This document shows positions 6,060 to 14,291 of a stretch of DNA of 24,276 nt, piece after piece. The first letter of the stretch is position 1, and every line of letters starts with the position of its first letter. Origin of the DNA: a virus. The notes under the pieces are model-generated. The model saw only the letters and a program-made list of their open reading frames with translations, was not told where the DNA came from and did no database searches. The stretch covers positions 1 to 24,276 of the IMG/VR virus record IMGVR_UViG_3300036768_000870. One strand, given 5' to 3'. A program made the position numbers and the translations under genes.

Positions 6060-7637
6060 TCAGCCCCACAAGGTGAACGTGCACTCGCCGCGCGCGAAGT
6101 CGTACCGGATCCCGGTGACAAGCATCAGCTTGCCGGCGGCGTACCCGAACCGCGACCACACCACCTGCACCACGCTGCCCAGGTCGACGGTGGTCAGCAG
6201 CGCCAGCGACAGGCCGGCTCGCAGCTGCGCGGTGTCGCGCTCTACGCCGAACAGGGCCAGCGCGGTGGCGGCGCTGAAACCCACGCCGTTGCCCGGCAGC
6301 ACCGTGGCGACGACGGCGCCGGCCGGGCCGCTGCAGGTGTCGAAGACTTCGGGCTGCGCGGCCAGGTGCTTGGTGATGGCCGTCCCCACGGCCTGCTCGG
6401 TGTAGCACCAGCCGCGCCCCAGGGCCTCGCGGTCGCCCTGCGAGGACAAGCCGGTGTCGATCTCGGCCGGCACCATGGTCGTCCAGTTGCGGCCGCCGCG
6501 CACCGTGGCGCTGGCGATGGGCACCGGGTAGGGCCCCTGGATCAGCTGCAGGCCGATGGCGTTGTCGCGCGTGAAGGTCCACACCGGCGTGCCGCTGGGC
6601 GCAGCCACGATGCCGGCCGTCAACACGCCCAAGCGGTTGCTGCCCACCCAGGCCCCGCCGCTGGCCGCCAGCGCGCCCAGCACCTGCGCGTAGGTGGTCG
6701 TCAGGTCCTTGATGAAGTAGCCGTGGCTGTTGCCCGGCACGGCCAGGGTCTGCAGCGCGGGGTCGATCTCCGCCGGCGCCAGGCCCGCGTCGATGGCCAC
6801 GTCGTACAGCACTTCGCCGAGCCGGCTGCGGCCGAAGGTGGTGCTGTAGGCCAGGTCGTGCCGGATGCCATCGACCGTAACCCGCCCCTGCGCCGCGGTG
6901 CCGAGCTTGAACAGGCCAGCGTCAGAGCAGCGCGCGTAGGAGCCGCTGGCGACCGTCAGCGCCTGCAGGGTAGCAAAGTCGGCCGCGTCGTTGTAGTTGT
7001 TGCTGACCGGCGTGAGCACGCTGCGCTTGTCGAACACCCAGCGCGGCTGCGTGGCCGGCTTGTCGCTGAGCATGTACACGCTGTTGGTGGAGTCGATCAC
7101 CTCGGGGGCGACGTTGCAGGCCGAGCCGTAGAGCCGTGGCTTGGCATGGCCGGCCAACTGCGCCGGCCCCTCGATGCCGCCGGTGCCGGCAAAGCGCGCG
7201 CAGGCCGGCTTGTCCAGCAGGTCGAGCTTGTCGCGCAGCCGCAGGGTCAGCACTTCGTAGCCCTGGGTCACGGTGTCCACCGTGGCCACCAGCACCACCG
7301 TCCAACCGCTCGGGTAGGCCGGCAGCGCGGCGTAGGTGGCGTCGCAGGCCAGCAGCCGCACCTGGCGCCAGGCCAGGCCGTAGCGGGCGAAGGCGTCGAG
7401 CGCGCCGTCGGCGTTGGCCAGCTGCAGCTCGCCGAAGGCCGCGCGCGCCTGGCCGAACAGGGTGCGGTTGGCGCCCATGTCGCGCTGGTAGTTGCCGGGC
7501 TGCAGCAGCCGTTCGCGTGCCACGGTGTTGGGCGGCGTGTCGGTGGGCGCCGTGGCAAAGCCCAGCGTGCTGAAGAGGAACACCTGAGTGTTCCCCGCCG
7601 CGTCGATGGCGGCGGTGATCTCGGCCACGTAGATCAT
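6060..7637 (-). CDS. tail-tip/hub structural protein (525 aa)
   Basis: The protein begins MIYVAEITAAIDAAGNTQVF. Near residues 165-195 it contains AKPRLYGSACNVAPEVIDST, a pattern seen in phage tail hub or baseplate-like proteins placed directly after the tape measure. The rest is predicted beta-rich with VTVDGIRHDLAYSTTFGRSR and ends RYDFARGECTFTLWG. ATG 7637 overlaps the tape-measure stop as ATGA, so it is translationally coupled. In siphophages the gene after the tape measure normally builds the tail tip, and no lambda-type M/L/K/I/J set is present here, so this and the next gene probably form a different tip complex. Function from position and weak motif only. Confidence 0.65.
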   Translation of the reverse strand: MIYVAEITAAIDAAGNTQVFLFSTLGFATAPTDTPPNTVARERLLQPGNYQRDMGANRTLFGQARAAFGELQLANADGALDAFARYGLAWRQVRLLACDATYAALPAYPSGWTVVLVATVDTVTQGYEVLTLRLRDKLDLLDKPACARFAGTGGIEGPAQLAGHAKPRLYGSACNVAPEVIDSTNSVYMLSDKPATQPRWVFDKRSVLTPVSNNYNDAADFATLQALTVASGSYARCSDAGLFKLGTAAQGRVTVDGIRHDLAYSTTFGRSRLGEVLYDVAIDAGLAPAEIDPALQTLAVPGNSHGYFIKDLTTTYAQVLGALAASGGAWVGSNRLGVLTAGIVAAPSGTPVWTFTRDNAIGLQLIQGPYPVPIASATVRGGRNWTTMVPAEIDTGLSSQGDREALGRGWCYTEQAVGTAITKHLAAQPEVFDTCSGPAGAVVATVLPGNGVGFSAATALALFGVERDTAQLRAGLSLALLTTVDLGSVVQVVWSRFGYAAGKLMLVTGIRYDFARGECTFTLWG

Positions 7638-10600
7638 TGCGACGCCACCAGACCGATGTCGGCCTCGATCTTGTTCAGGCGCGCGTCGATGCTCTGCAGC
7701 AGGCCGACCATCAGCTCGTTTGCAGACGTCTGCATGGCAGCGGCATCGGCGGTGGTCTTGGCCACGTCGGCCACCGAGCTGGCGGTGGCCGCGGTGGACG
7801 TGGCCGTGGCTGCGGTGGCGGCGGCCGTCTCCTGCGTGGCCTTGGCGGTGTCGGTGGCCGAGGCCAGCGCCGCCAGGCCTGCGCTGTTGGCCGGGCCTTT
7901 GCCGGCCAGCTCACCCAGCGTGAGGCCGCTCTTGGTGAGGTAGTCGCCGACGCCGGCGTACTCGTCCTGCACGTTGAGCAGCGCCACCATCTGCTTGCGG
8001 CCCTGCTCGGTGCTCGGGTCCAGGCTTTCCATCAGCGTGCGCAGGTCGCCGCGGCCGGTGGCGCCGCCCACGTCGGTGATGCCCACCGCCGCCAGCTGGT
8101 GGATGACGTCTTGCGCCGTGAGCGCCATCTGCTCGTCTTTGCTGTAGTAGTTCTTGACGTAGCTGGCGGTCTTGGCCTTCAACGCGTCCAGGCCGCCGGC
8201 GAACTCGACGAGCTGGAACTTCGCGTCGCTGCTCAGGCCGCTAATCTTGGCGAACACGCCGCCCAGGGGCTCGAACGAGGCGCCCATGTCGATCAGCGCC
8301 TTCTGCGCCTGCTCGATGGCGCCCAGCGAGGTCGACAAGTCCTTGAACGTGGGCGCGTCGCCAAGCTTGCTCAGCGTGTCCTGCACCCACTTCGGCAGGT
8401 CCATCTTCACCAGCACGTCGCGGATCGCGCCGGCGGCCTGGTCGCTGTACTGCGCGAAGCCCTTGGCGGGGTCGGAGTCGAGCGTGCCCAGCGCATCGAA
8501 GCCGCCGACCTTGTTGCCCGACTTGTCGAGCAGGTGGAACAGGCCCCAGCTCGGGTCGTTGTTGTCGCTCTCGAACACCGAGCGCACGGCGGCGATCGGG
8601 CTGTCCTTGCCGAACAGCTTGGCGGTGTCGTTGAACAGCCCGACCACGCCCTTGGCGAAGCCGCCCACGGCCTCCTGCAGCGTGTCGTTCTGGATGCCGC
8701 CCTGCTGCTTGGTGATGTCCTGCAGCGAGCCGTCGGAGCCGGCCAGCGCGTAGCCGCCGACGTGCGGCGTGCCGCCGCCGTCCTTGTACAGCATGGCGAT
8801 CACGGCCACCACGGCAGCCGCGATCCAGCCGTACGGGCCTGCGGAGGCCAGCGCACCTTCGGTGGCGGCCGCACCGCCGGCGGCCTCGGCACCGATGGCC
8901 GCGCCGCCCAGCTCGGCGCCGGTGGCCCCGGCCGCCACGCCACCCCAGGAGCCGTTGGCCGCGATCAGCGCGCCCAGGCCGTCGCCCCCGGTGGCGCTCA
9001 CCGCGTTGGCGTAGGCCAGCGACGCGCCGCTGGCGCCGGCCGTGCTGCCGGCACCGAACAGCCCGGCCAGCGTGTTGACGCCGCCGCTGTAGCCCGTGAG
9101 GGCGCCGTACATGCTGTAGGCGCTGGACACGTTGTTCGCCGTGCCCAGCAAGCTGGCGCCGGCCGTCATCGACGGGATGCCCAGCGCATTGCCGACCAGC
9201 GCACCGACGATGCCAACGCCCTGCTGGATCAAGGGCATCACGGTGAGCTTGAGCACCGTTTCGGCGGCGGTCTTCTTGACGAAGTCCCACGCGGAGTTGA
9301 AGCCGTGCGACAGCGCTTCGTACAGGCCGTTGCTCAGGTTGCCGAAGATGCCGGCCCAGGCGGTCTGCGCCTCGAGCGCGGCCTTCTTGTCGAACGCCGT
9401 CTGGTTGGCCTGCTGCAGCTTGCCCAGCGCCTCGGCCTCGTCGCGGTACTTCTGCGCCATGTTGAGGTTGATGTCGTCCTGCTGGGCGGCATTGCGCAGG
9501 GCGATCTGGCGGCGGTCTTCCAGCAGCGCGTTGCTGTGGTCGACCAGGGCCTGGCCCGTGAGACCCATGGCCCGCGTGGCGTCGTTCTGCTTGCGCACCT
9601 GGTCTTCGATGGCCTGCACGTGCTTGGCCAGCGCGTCGTAGGCCTTGTCGTTGGCCTTGCCCGTTTCCTCAAGCCACTGGGCGTTGGCCTGCAGTGCGGC
9701 GGTGTCGGCGATCACCTGCTTGGCGTGCGCCACCTCGGCATCGGTCATGCTGACCTTGCCGGTGCGCAGCTTCTCCTGCAGGTCGATCAGCGCCTTGTCC
9801 GAATCGCTGAGCTTGCGGCCGAGGTCGATCTCGCGCTGCACCTCGGCGTTCTTCTTCTCGAGCGCGGCGATCAGCTCGATGCCCGCGTTGCGGGCCTTGT
9901 CCATCGAGTCCTTGTGCTTGTCGACCGCGGCCGCCGCCAGGTCGACCTGTGGCTTGAGATCCTGGTGCGCGCGGGTCACGTTCTTCAGGTCGTCGACGCG
10001 ATCGCGCAGCTGCTGGCCGAGCAGCTTCTGGCCCCAGATGTCGGCAATGTCGTTGCCGGTCTGCGTGGCCACGGTCTTGACGCCCGCGAAGCCGGACTTC
10101 AACGCGTCCCAGGCGCCGCTGACGTCGCCGCTCTTCAGGCGGTTCACGGCCTCGAAGATGCCGCCAAACAGCTCGCTCGTGCCGGCCGCCACGCCGGCGA
10201 TCACCTTGCCCAGCATCGGCAACAGGCTGAACAGGCCCTGGCCCACGTCGATCAGGTAGGTGAACGCCGTGAAGGCGCCGCGCGCCCAGTCGGCCAGGGT
10301 GCCGTCGGCGGCCAGCTTCTTGATCTGTTCGCGCAGGCCGCCTGTGCCGTTGAACAGCTCCGCCGTGGCCTTGCCGATGTCAGCCAGCGCGGGCAGCATG
10401 CCCATCGCCAGCTCCTTCTTCCAAGCCTCGCCGCCGGCCTGCAACGAGCGAAGGGAGCGCTCGAACTCCTTGGCCTCGGCGGCCTGCTCGGTGGTGACCT
10501 TGGTCTGCAGCTGGCCGGTCTCGGCCAGGTCGTGCATGAAGGGCAGCAACTCGGCGCCGCTCTTGCCCAGCAGTGCCATGGCCGCGGCGCTCTTGCCGCT

Positions 10601-11137
10601 GCCGTCGCCGAAGTTGTCCATGGCCTTGGCCACGGCCACCATTTTCTCGTCCGGCGTCATGGCCTGGAACGAATCGAAGTCGATCCCCAGCGCACGCAGC
10701 GCCTGGGCGGCACGCTTGCCGTCATCGCCCACCATCGCGGTGGACTTGGCCAGCTTGTTCATGCCGTCGGCAATGGCGTCGGCACTGGTGCCCGACTGCT
10801 TGCCCACCGCCACCAGCCCCGACAAGGCCTCGACGCTGGCCCCGGTCTTCTCGTGCAGCTGCTCGAGCGCGGCCACGCCGTCGATCGCGCCCTTGATCAT
10901 GCCGGCGAAGCTGAACAGGCCGATCGCTGCAGCCAGCCCGCCGATGGCCGGCGCCAGGCCGCCCAGCCCCTCGAGGCGCGAGCGCATGGCCTCCACACCA
11001 TCGGAGCCGCGGTCAAGCTTGGCCTTGAGCTCGTCGACGGGGCCGCCCGTACTCTTGATGACGTCGCCCAGGCGCGAGAACACGCCCGAGGCGTTGTCCT
11101 GCGCGCTGATGTCGAAGCGGACGTCGGATGCGTTCAT
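7634..11137 (-). CDS. tail tape measure protein
   Basis: This 1167-aa protein is the longest gene, directly after the G/T chaperone pair and overlapping it as ATGA. It starts MNASDVRFDISAQDNASGVF, typical of tape measures. It has hydrophobic segments at about residues 60-85 (GLAAAIGLFSFAGMIKGAI) and about 765-785 (WIAAAVVAVIAMLY), a long charged coiled coil at about 365-560, and a C-terminal Ala/Thr-rich region (ATQETAAATAATATSTAATA). Tape measures set tail length and enter the cell with the DNA; by the usual rule of about 0.15 nm per residue this predicts a tail near 175 nm. The large plus-strand open frame opposite is a GC-codon shadow. Confidence 0.93.
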   Translation of the reverse strand: MNASDVRFDISAQDNASGVFSRLGDVIKSTGGPVDELKAKLDRGSDGVEAMRSRLEGLGGLAPAIGGLAAAIGLFSFAGMIKGAIDGVAALEQLHEKTGASVEALSGLVAVGKQSGTSADAIADGMNKLAKSTAMVGDDGKRAAQALRALGIDFDSFQAMTPDEKMVAVAKAMDNFGDGSGKSAAAMALLGKSGAELLPFMHDLAETGQLQTKVTTEQAAEAKEFERSLRSLQAGGEAWKKELAMGMLPALADIGKATAELFNGTGGLREQIKKLAADGTLADWARGAFTAFTYLIDVGQGLFSLLPMLGKVIAGVAAGTSELFGGIFEAVNRLKSGDVSGAWDALKSGFAGVKTVATQTGNDIADIWGQKLLGQQLRDRVDDLKNVTRAHQDLKPQVDLAAAAVDKHKDSMDKARNAGIELIAALEKKNAEVQREIDLGRKLSDSDKALIDLQEKLRTGKVSMTDAEVAHAKQVIADTAALQANAQWLEETGKANDKAYDALAKHVQAIEDQVRKQNDATRAMGLTGQALVDHSNALLEDRRQIALRNAAQQDDINLNMAQKYRDEAEALGKLQQANQTAFDKKAALEAQTAWAGIFGNLSNGLYEALSHGFNSAWDFVKKTAAETVLKLTVMPLIQQGVGIVGALVGNALGIPSMTAGASLLGTANNVSSAYSMYGALTGYSGGVNTLAGLFGAGSTAGASGASLAYANAVSATGGDGLGALIAANGSWGGVAAGATGAELGGAAIGAEAAGGAAATEGALASAGPYGWIAAAVVAVIAMLYKDGGGTPHVGGYALAGSDGSLQDITKQQGGIQNDTLQEAVGGFAKGVVGLFNDTAKLFGKDSPIAAVRSVFESDNNDPSWGLFHLLDKSGNKVGGFDALGTLDSDPAKGFAQYSDQAAGAIRDVLVKMDLPKWVQDTLSKLGDAPTFKDLSTSLGAIEQAQKALIDMGASFEPLGGVFAKISGLSSDAKFQLVEFAGGLDALKAKTASYVKNYYSKDEQMALTAQDVIHQLAAVGITDVGGATGRGDLRTLMESLDPSTEQGRKQMVALLNVQDEYAGVGDYLTKSGLTLGELAGKGPANSAGLAALASATDTAKATQETAAATAATATSTAATASSVADVAKTTADAAAMQTSANELMVGLLQSIDARLNKIEADIGLVASQ

Positions 11138-11469
11138 GGTGCGGGCTTCTTGGTTGCGGGGTCTTGCTTGCGCACGTGCGCGAGAAACACGCTGTCGCAG
11201 GCCTGCACGAGATCGAGCAGGCGCAGGGCCTCCTCGGCGTCGTCAAGGCCGATCAGCTGGCAGTACGCCAGCACTTCACTGACGGGGATGGGGCCCGGCG
11301 CCAGGCCCGGTTGGCGGGACTTGGACAGCCGGCAGAAGGCGGTGAACGGGGCCTCGTTTTCGGCCCACAGTTCGGGGCAGCGCTGCAGTGCAGGCGCCTG
11401 CACGGGCAGCTGCGCCAGAAAGCCCTCGCGCGGGCCCCATTCGAGCTGCCACGCGAGGTAGTCGGTCAG
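11134..11469 (-). CDS. T-domain of tail assembly chaperone, expressed by -1 frameshift from G
   Basis: This frame is entered from the upstream G gene through the heptamer at 11475-11469; after the slip the first new codon is CTG 11469, giving 111 residues starting LTDYLAWQLEWGPREGFLAQ and a G-T fusion of about 242 aa. The part before the only start-like codon (GTG 11403) reads as conserved tail protein (YLAWQLEWGPREGF), so starting there would delete real sequence. The region WAENEAPFTAFCRLS recalls the DUF1799 phage family. In lambda, gpG and gpGT act together as chaperones of tape measure and tail tube and are absent from the virion. The stop overlaps the tape-measure start. Confidence 0.8.
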   Translation of the reverse strand: MTDYLAWQLEWGPREGFLAQLPVQAPALQRCPELWAENEAPFTAFCRLSKSRQPGLAPGPIPVSEVLAYCQLIGLDDAEEALRLLDLVQACDSVFLAHVRKQDPATKKPAP

Positions 11470-11475
11470 TTTCCC
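11424..11475 (-). promoter_or_regulatory. programmed -1 ribosomal frameshift signal (GGGAAAC plus hairpin)
   Basis: In the G reading frame the codons read GCG GGA AAC TGA, so G-GGA-AAC fits the X-XXY-YYZ slippery rule and the zero-frame stop follows immediately. The heptamer occupies 11475-11469. After a 10-nt spacer a 7-bp stem is possible (CCTCGCG at 11458-11452 with CGCGAGG at 11430-11424, loop 21 nt), a suitable place for a stimulatory structure. Lambda uses GGGAAAG at the same point of the G/T genes. The site and geometry are seen; frameshift efficiency is not known. Confidence 0.85.
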
Positions 11476-11861
11476 GCGGCGGCCTCTTCGTGCGCGGCGG
11501 CGAACAGGGCCATGTCCTCGCTCAGCGACTTGATGGTCTTGCGGAACTCGGGGTACTTGGTCAACAGCGCCTTGGCGGCGTCCTGGCTGTAGGGCACCGG
11601 CTGGCCCTCGTCCTCGATGCCCGCCCAGTCCAGCAGCACGGCGCGCGCCATGGCCTCGATGTTGAGCCGGGCGACGACATCGGGGTCGATGGTGTTGCGC
11701 GCGATCTGCACCCGGTAGGGCGCGGTGATCTCGCGCAGCACGCGCTGGTGGCGCGGGTTGCCGTCGCGGGCCACGCGCACGCGGCTGGTGGCATCGAGGT
11801 CGTACCAGACGCCGTTGTTCTCGGCGTCGGCGTTGGTGGCGAAGGTCTTGCTGAGGTCCAT
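11466..11861 (-). CDS. tail assembly chaperone (gpG-like)
   Basis: The 131-aa zero-frame product starts MDLSKTFATNADAENNGVWY and ends HEEAAAGN followed by TGA. Its position between tail tube and tape measure, its size and the -1 slip site before the stop match lambda gpG and analogous G/GT pairs. It should bind the tape measure and recruit tail tube subunits. ATG 11861 is chosen because homologous proteins begin near a short MxLSKTF-like start; a TTG at 11924 would add 21 Pro/His-rich residues and lacks a ribosome site. Notably the ATG also lacks a Shine-Dalgarno sequence and follows a 59-nt C-rich leader. Confidence 0.82.
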   Translation of the reverse strand: MDLSKTFATNADAENNGVWYDLDATSRVRVARDGNPRHQRVLREITAPYRVQIARNTIDPDVVARLNIEAMARAVLLDWAGIEDEGQPVPYSQDAAKALLTKYPEFRKTIKSLSEDMALFAAAHEEAAAGN

Positions 11862-11920
11862 GGGTGTGAGCGGGTGGTGAGTGGGCGGGTGGGGGAGGCG
11901 AAGAGTGAGCGCGGCCGGGC
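11862..11920 (-). promoter_or_regulatory. C-rich 59-nt leader without Shine-Dalgarno before gpG
   Basis: On the coding strand the spacer between the tail tube stop and the gpG ATG is pyrimidine-rich in its last 48 nt, with repeated CACCCGC and CTCAC blocks and no purine-rich ribosome site. It is the longest spacer in the tail module, where other genes overlap or are a few nucleotides apart. It may tune G translation or bind ribosomal protein S1; this is inference. Confidence 0.35.
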
Positions 11921-13114
11921 TCAAGCGCCGAAGCGGTCCAGGAAGATGACCTGGCTGGTCGTCGGGTCGACCACGGCTTGCACGTCGGCGCTGAGCATCA
12001 CGTCGGTGTCGATGCTGCCGGCGGCGATGCTCACGTTGGTGTAGCGCGTCTTCGGCAGCGTGACGGCGTAGCCGTTGCCCGAGCCGTCGGCCACGCGCAC
12101 GGTCAGGCTGCTGGCGGTGTTGTTGATGAACTTGTCGTACAGCGTGCCGTCGGCCAGGTAGATCTGCACCTTGCCGGTGACCACCTGCGTGCCGCTGGCG
12201 ATGCCGGCGTTGCCCAGCGTGCCGATGGCCTTCTGGCCGCGCAGGTTGTTGTCGATCATCAGGTCCAGGCTCTGCACGAAGGTGTTGGCCAGCGCGGCGC
12301 CGCCTTCGTAGATGTTGCCGACGTTGTTGACGCTGTTCATCACGTCATAAGTCTGGCTGGCGGTGGTGCCGCCCGGCAGGTTGGTGGCCGTGTTGCGCAG
12401 CGCGTCCTTGCCCATGACGTCGAAGCTGCCGCCCACCGCGGCGCCGGCCTTGAACGACAGGCTGAGCTTGTTGAACACGCAGCCGCGGTACGCGAAGTAC
12501 TGGCCGACGTCGAGCAGCTGCCGCTCGATGGTGAAGCTGCGCTGCGTGGTGCCGTTGGTCAGCCGGCTGGTGGCCAGCGTGCAGCCGGCGATGCCGCTGC
12601 CGGTGCCGGCCAGCGGCGTGAGCGTGTCCACCGTCAGCACGGTGCTGGTGGGCGCCACGCTGCGGCTGACCATGAACCACTTGCCATCGTCCGGCTGCGC
12701 CGGCGCGTTCAGGCGGAACCACTGGCCCTTGGCCAGCGTGGTGAAGGCGCTGCTGCCGGTGGGCGCCGCGCCGGCGGTGATGGTGGTCGACGTGAAGGTG
12801 CCCGAGAAGGCGGTGCCGATGCCGGCGGTGCCGTACACGCCCCAGGTGCCCTGGAACACGGCCTCGAGCCAGGCATCGTATTCGCGGTAGCTCAGTTCGA
12901 AGCGCGCCGGGCCGTTGACGTCGGCGGCGACGCTGAACAGGTCGGCCACCGAGCGGTCGCTGCGGATTTCCTTGCTGCGGTCCTTGTTGATGCCGAAATT
13001 GATGCCCTCGCCGGTAAAGCGGATGGCGGTGTTGGGGCCGCTTGCGGCGATGACCCCGAAGTTGGTTTCTTGAAGGTAGCGCAGTGCGGCGCGGTTGCTG
13101 ACGGCCAAGGGCAT
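11921..13114 (-). CDS. major tail tube protein
   Basis: This 397-aa protein begins MPLAVSNRAALRYLQETNFG and includes YLQETNFGVIAASGPNTAIR and INFGINKDRSKEIRSDRSVA near the N-terminus, a pattern typical of the phage tail tube family (Phage_tube_2-like). The body is beta-rich with ELSYREYDAWLEAVFQGTWG, LSLSFKAGAAVGGSFDVMGK and SLDLMIDNNLRGQKAIG. These subunits stack as rings around the tape measure. ATG 13114 has AGGAG 6 nt upstream, the strong ribosome site expected for an abundant virion protein. The insert at about residues 100-180 (TFTSTTITAGAAPTG...SGIAGCTLATS) looks like an added surface domain. Confidence 0.85.
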   Translation of the reverse strand: MPLAVSNRAALRYLQETNFGVIAASGPNTAIRFTGEGINFGINKDRSKEIRSDRSVADLFSVAADVNGPARFELSYREYDAWLEAVFQGTWGVYGTAGIGTAFSGTFTSTTITAGAAPTGSSAFTTLAKGQWFRLNAPAQPDDGKWFMVSRSVAPTSTVLTVDTLTPLAGTGSGIAGCTLATSRLTNGTTQRSFTIERQLLDVGQYFAYRGCVFNKLSLSFKAGAAVGGSFDVMGKDALRNTATNLPGGTTASQTYDVMNSVNNVGNIYEGGAALANTFVQSLDLMIDNNLRGQKAIGTLGNAGIASGTQVVTGKVQIYLADGTLYDKFINNTASSLTVRVADGSGNGYAVTLPKTRYTNVSIAAGSIDTDVMLSADVQAVVDPTTSQVIFLDRFGA

Positions 13115-13127
13115 GGCGTGCTCCTGA

Positions 13128-13574
13128 TCAGGTGAGAAGTTGGTCGGGTGCGCCTTCGCGCAAGTTGTAGATGCAGGTCCAGGTGAGCTGGGCCACGCCG
13201 ATGGCGCGGTCTGCGTCGTCGAGCTGGACGGCGGTGTCGGCCAGGTGCAGGTCGCGCACCTTGTTGCCCAGCGATGGGTCGGCAGCCAGCGCGGCCTCGA
13301 CCTCCTTGCACATGGTGTCGAGCACGTCTTCCACGCCGTTGGTCAGCTTGGCGTAGCACTCCACCAGGAAGGTGAGCGTGCGGCGCTGCAGGCGCGGGGT
13401 GCCGATGCTCTTGTGCTCGACGCTTTCGGCCAGGCTGTACACGATCAAGCCGGGGACCGTGTTGTCGGTCATCTGGAACACGCGGCTGCGGTACACGCGC
13501 GCGCCGCTGGTGGGCAGCCCGGCGAGCCGCGCGACGACCAGGTCGCGCAGCTGGTTGCGTGCGTGGTTGGCCAT
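13128..13574 (-). CDS. tail terminator / minor tail protein (gpU-like)
   Basis: The 148-aa product begins MANHARNQLRDLVVARLAGL, a helix-first design like lambda gpU (131 aa): N-terminal helix, LPTSGARVYRSRVFQMTDNT, PGLIVYSLAESVEHK, and TLTFLVECYAK, ending TWTCIYNLREGAPDQ. Such proteins cap the growing tail tube and form the joint to the head. ATG 13574 has GAGGAG about 7 nt upstream. Its place between the FII-like connector and the tail tube gene agrees with lambda order (FII-Z-U-V), except that Z is absent here. Confidence 0.75.
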   Translation of the reverse strand: MANHARNQLRDLVVARLAGLPTSGARVYRSRVFQMTDNTVPGLIVYSLAESVEHKSIGTPRLQRRTLTFLVECYAKLTNGVEDVLDTMCKEVEAALAADPSLGNKVRDLHLADTAVQLDDADRAIGVAQLTWTCIYNLREGAPDQLLT

Positions 13575-13585
13575 GCTCTCGCTCC

Positions 13586-13873
13586 TCAGGCCCGCAGGAT
13601 CAGCTCGACCAGGCCGGTGCCGTCGCGCTGAAAAGCCTGCACGTTGTACGTGACGCCGGCCACGACGAGCAGGTCACCGCTTTGCGCGTTGCCCGGCAGG
13701 TCGACGGCGCGCATCACGTAGCGGTAGCTGGGCGCCTCGAAGCCCACGCGGCCCAGGTCGTACTGCGCGTCGGGATTGTCGAAGATGCCGACGACCGAGA
13801 CCCCGTTGTACGTGGCCGCAGTGGCGAACTCGCCCAGCTGCAGGAAGGGCAACAGGTTCTCGGTGAAGGGCAT
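13586..13873 (-). CDS. head-tail joining protein (gpFII-like)
   Basis: This 95-aa beta-rich protein begins MPFTENLLPFLQLGEFATAA and carries VVGIFDNPDAQYDLGRVGFE, SGDLLVVAGVTYNVQAFQRD and ends DGTGLVELILRA. The DGxxYxVxxxxPDGTG-LxxLxL-type ending is characteristic of lambda FII-like head-tail connectors, which finish the filled head so that the tail can attach. It lies between the small head gene and the gpU-like gene. The ribosome site upstream is weak. Confidence 0.75.
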   Translation of the reverse strand: MPFTENLLPFLQLGEFATAATYNGVSVVGIFDNPDAQYDLGRVGFEAPSYRYVMRAVDLPGNAQSGDLLVVAGVTYNVQAFQRDGTGLVELILRA

Positions 13874-13897
13874 GGCAAGCGGCCTGCGGTGCTGCCG

Positions 13898-14221
13898 TCA
13901 GTCCTGCGGCGCGGCGGCCTCGGGCACCTTGATGCCCAGCGCGGCCAACGTGGCGGACACGGCCTGCGCCACGGCGGCGCTAAAGGCGGCCGGGTCTTGC
14001 GGCGCGGCGGGCTGCGTGACGATGGCCGCGCGCGCCGCGCAGAAGGCGGTGGCGGCCTTGTCGACGGGCTCGAGCTTGTGCAGGTGAGCCAGGGCCGTGG
14101 CTTCGTCGAAGTCGACGGTGCCGCCTTCGTAGTAGCTGTTGGTCTGCTCGGTCTTCTGACCGTTGATCTCGACCGTCTTCGTGTCGTGGATGACGAAGCC
14201 GGCGCGGACGATGAACTTCAT
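13898..14221 (-). CDS. small head-region protein (hypothetical, 107 aa)
   Basis: ATG 14221 has GGAG about 9-10 nt upstream and fits the product start MKFIVRAGFVIHDTKTVEIN; the longer open frame includes a hairpin and no likely start. The N-terminal part is a short beta region (VEINGQKTEQTNSYYEGGTV), the middle is a helical DEATALAHLHKLEPVDKAAT, and the C-terminal half is Ala/Pro-rich with two AAPQD repeats. Its place directly after the capsid gene corresponds to lambda FI or a head decoration/packaging accessory gene, but I see no diagnostic motif. Confidence 0.65.
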   Translation of the reverse strand: MKFIVRAGFVIHDTKTVEINGQKTEQTNSYYEGGTVDFDEATALAHLHKLEPVDKAATAFCAARAAIVTQPAAPQDPAAFSAAVAQAVSATLAALGIKVPEAAAPQD

Positions 14222-14259
14222 GGTGTGGATCTCCAGTGGATGGGTGCGGTGCGGCCCGG

Positions 14260-14280
14260 CCGGCTGCTGTAACCAGCCGG
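14260..14280 (-). other. hairpin after the capsid gene
   Basis: A 7-bp perfect stem (CCGGCTG/CAGCCGG) with a 7-nt loop lies just after the capsid stop (14292). No T-tract follows, so it is not a typical Rho-independent terminator; it may stabilise or delimit the abundant capsid mRNA. Confidence 0.35.
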
Positions 14281-14291
14281 GCAAGGTGGCG

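Noticed and set aside
11134-11403. Separate 89-aa gene starting at GTG 11403
   Set aside because: Conserved-looking protein sequence continues upstream of the GTG to the slip site, so it is better read as the T part of a frameshift fusion.
5181-11461. Two very long plus-strand open frames (920 and 1274 codons) opposite the tail genes
   Set aside because: They are antisense shadows of GC-rich genes: His/Arg/Gln/Val-biased, no recognisable domain, no ribosome sites, and they span several real gene borders.
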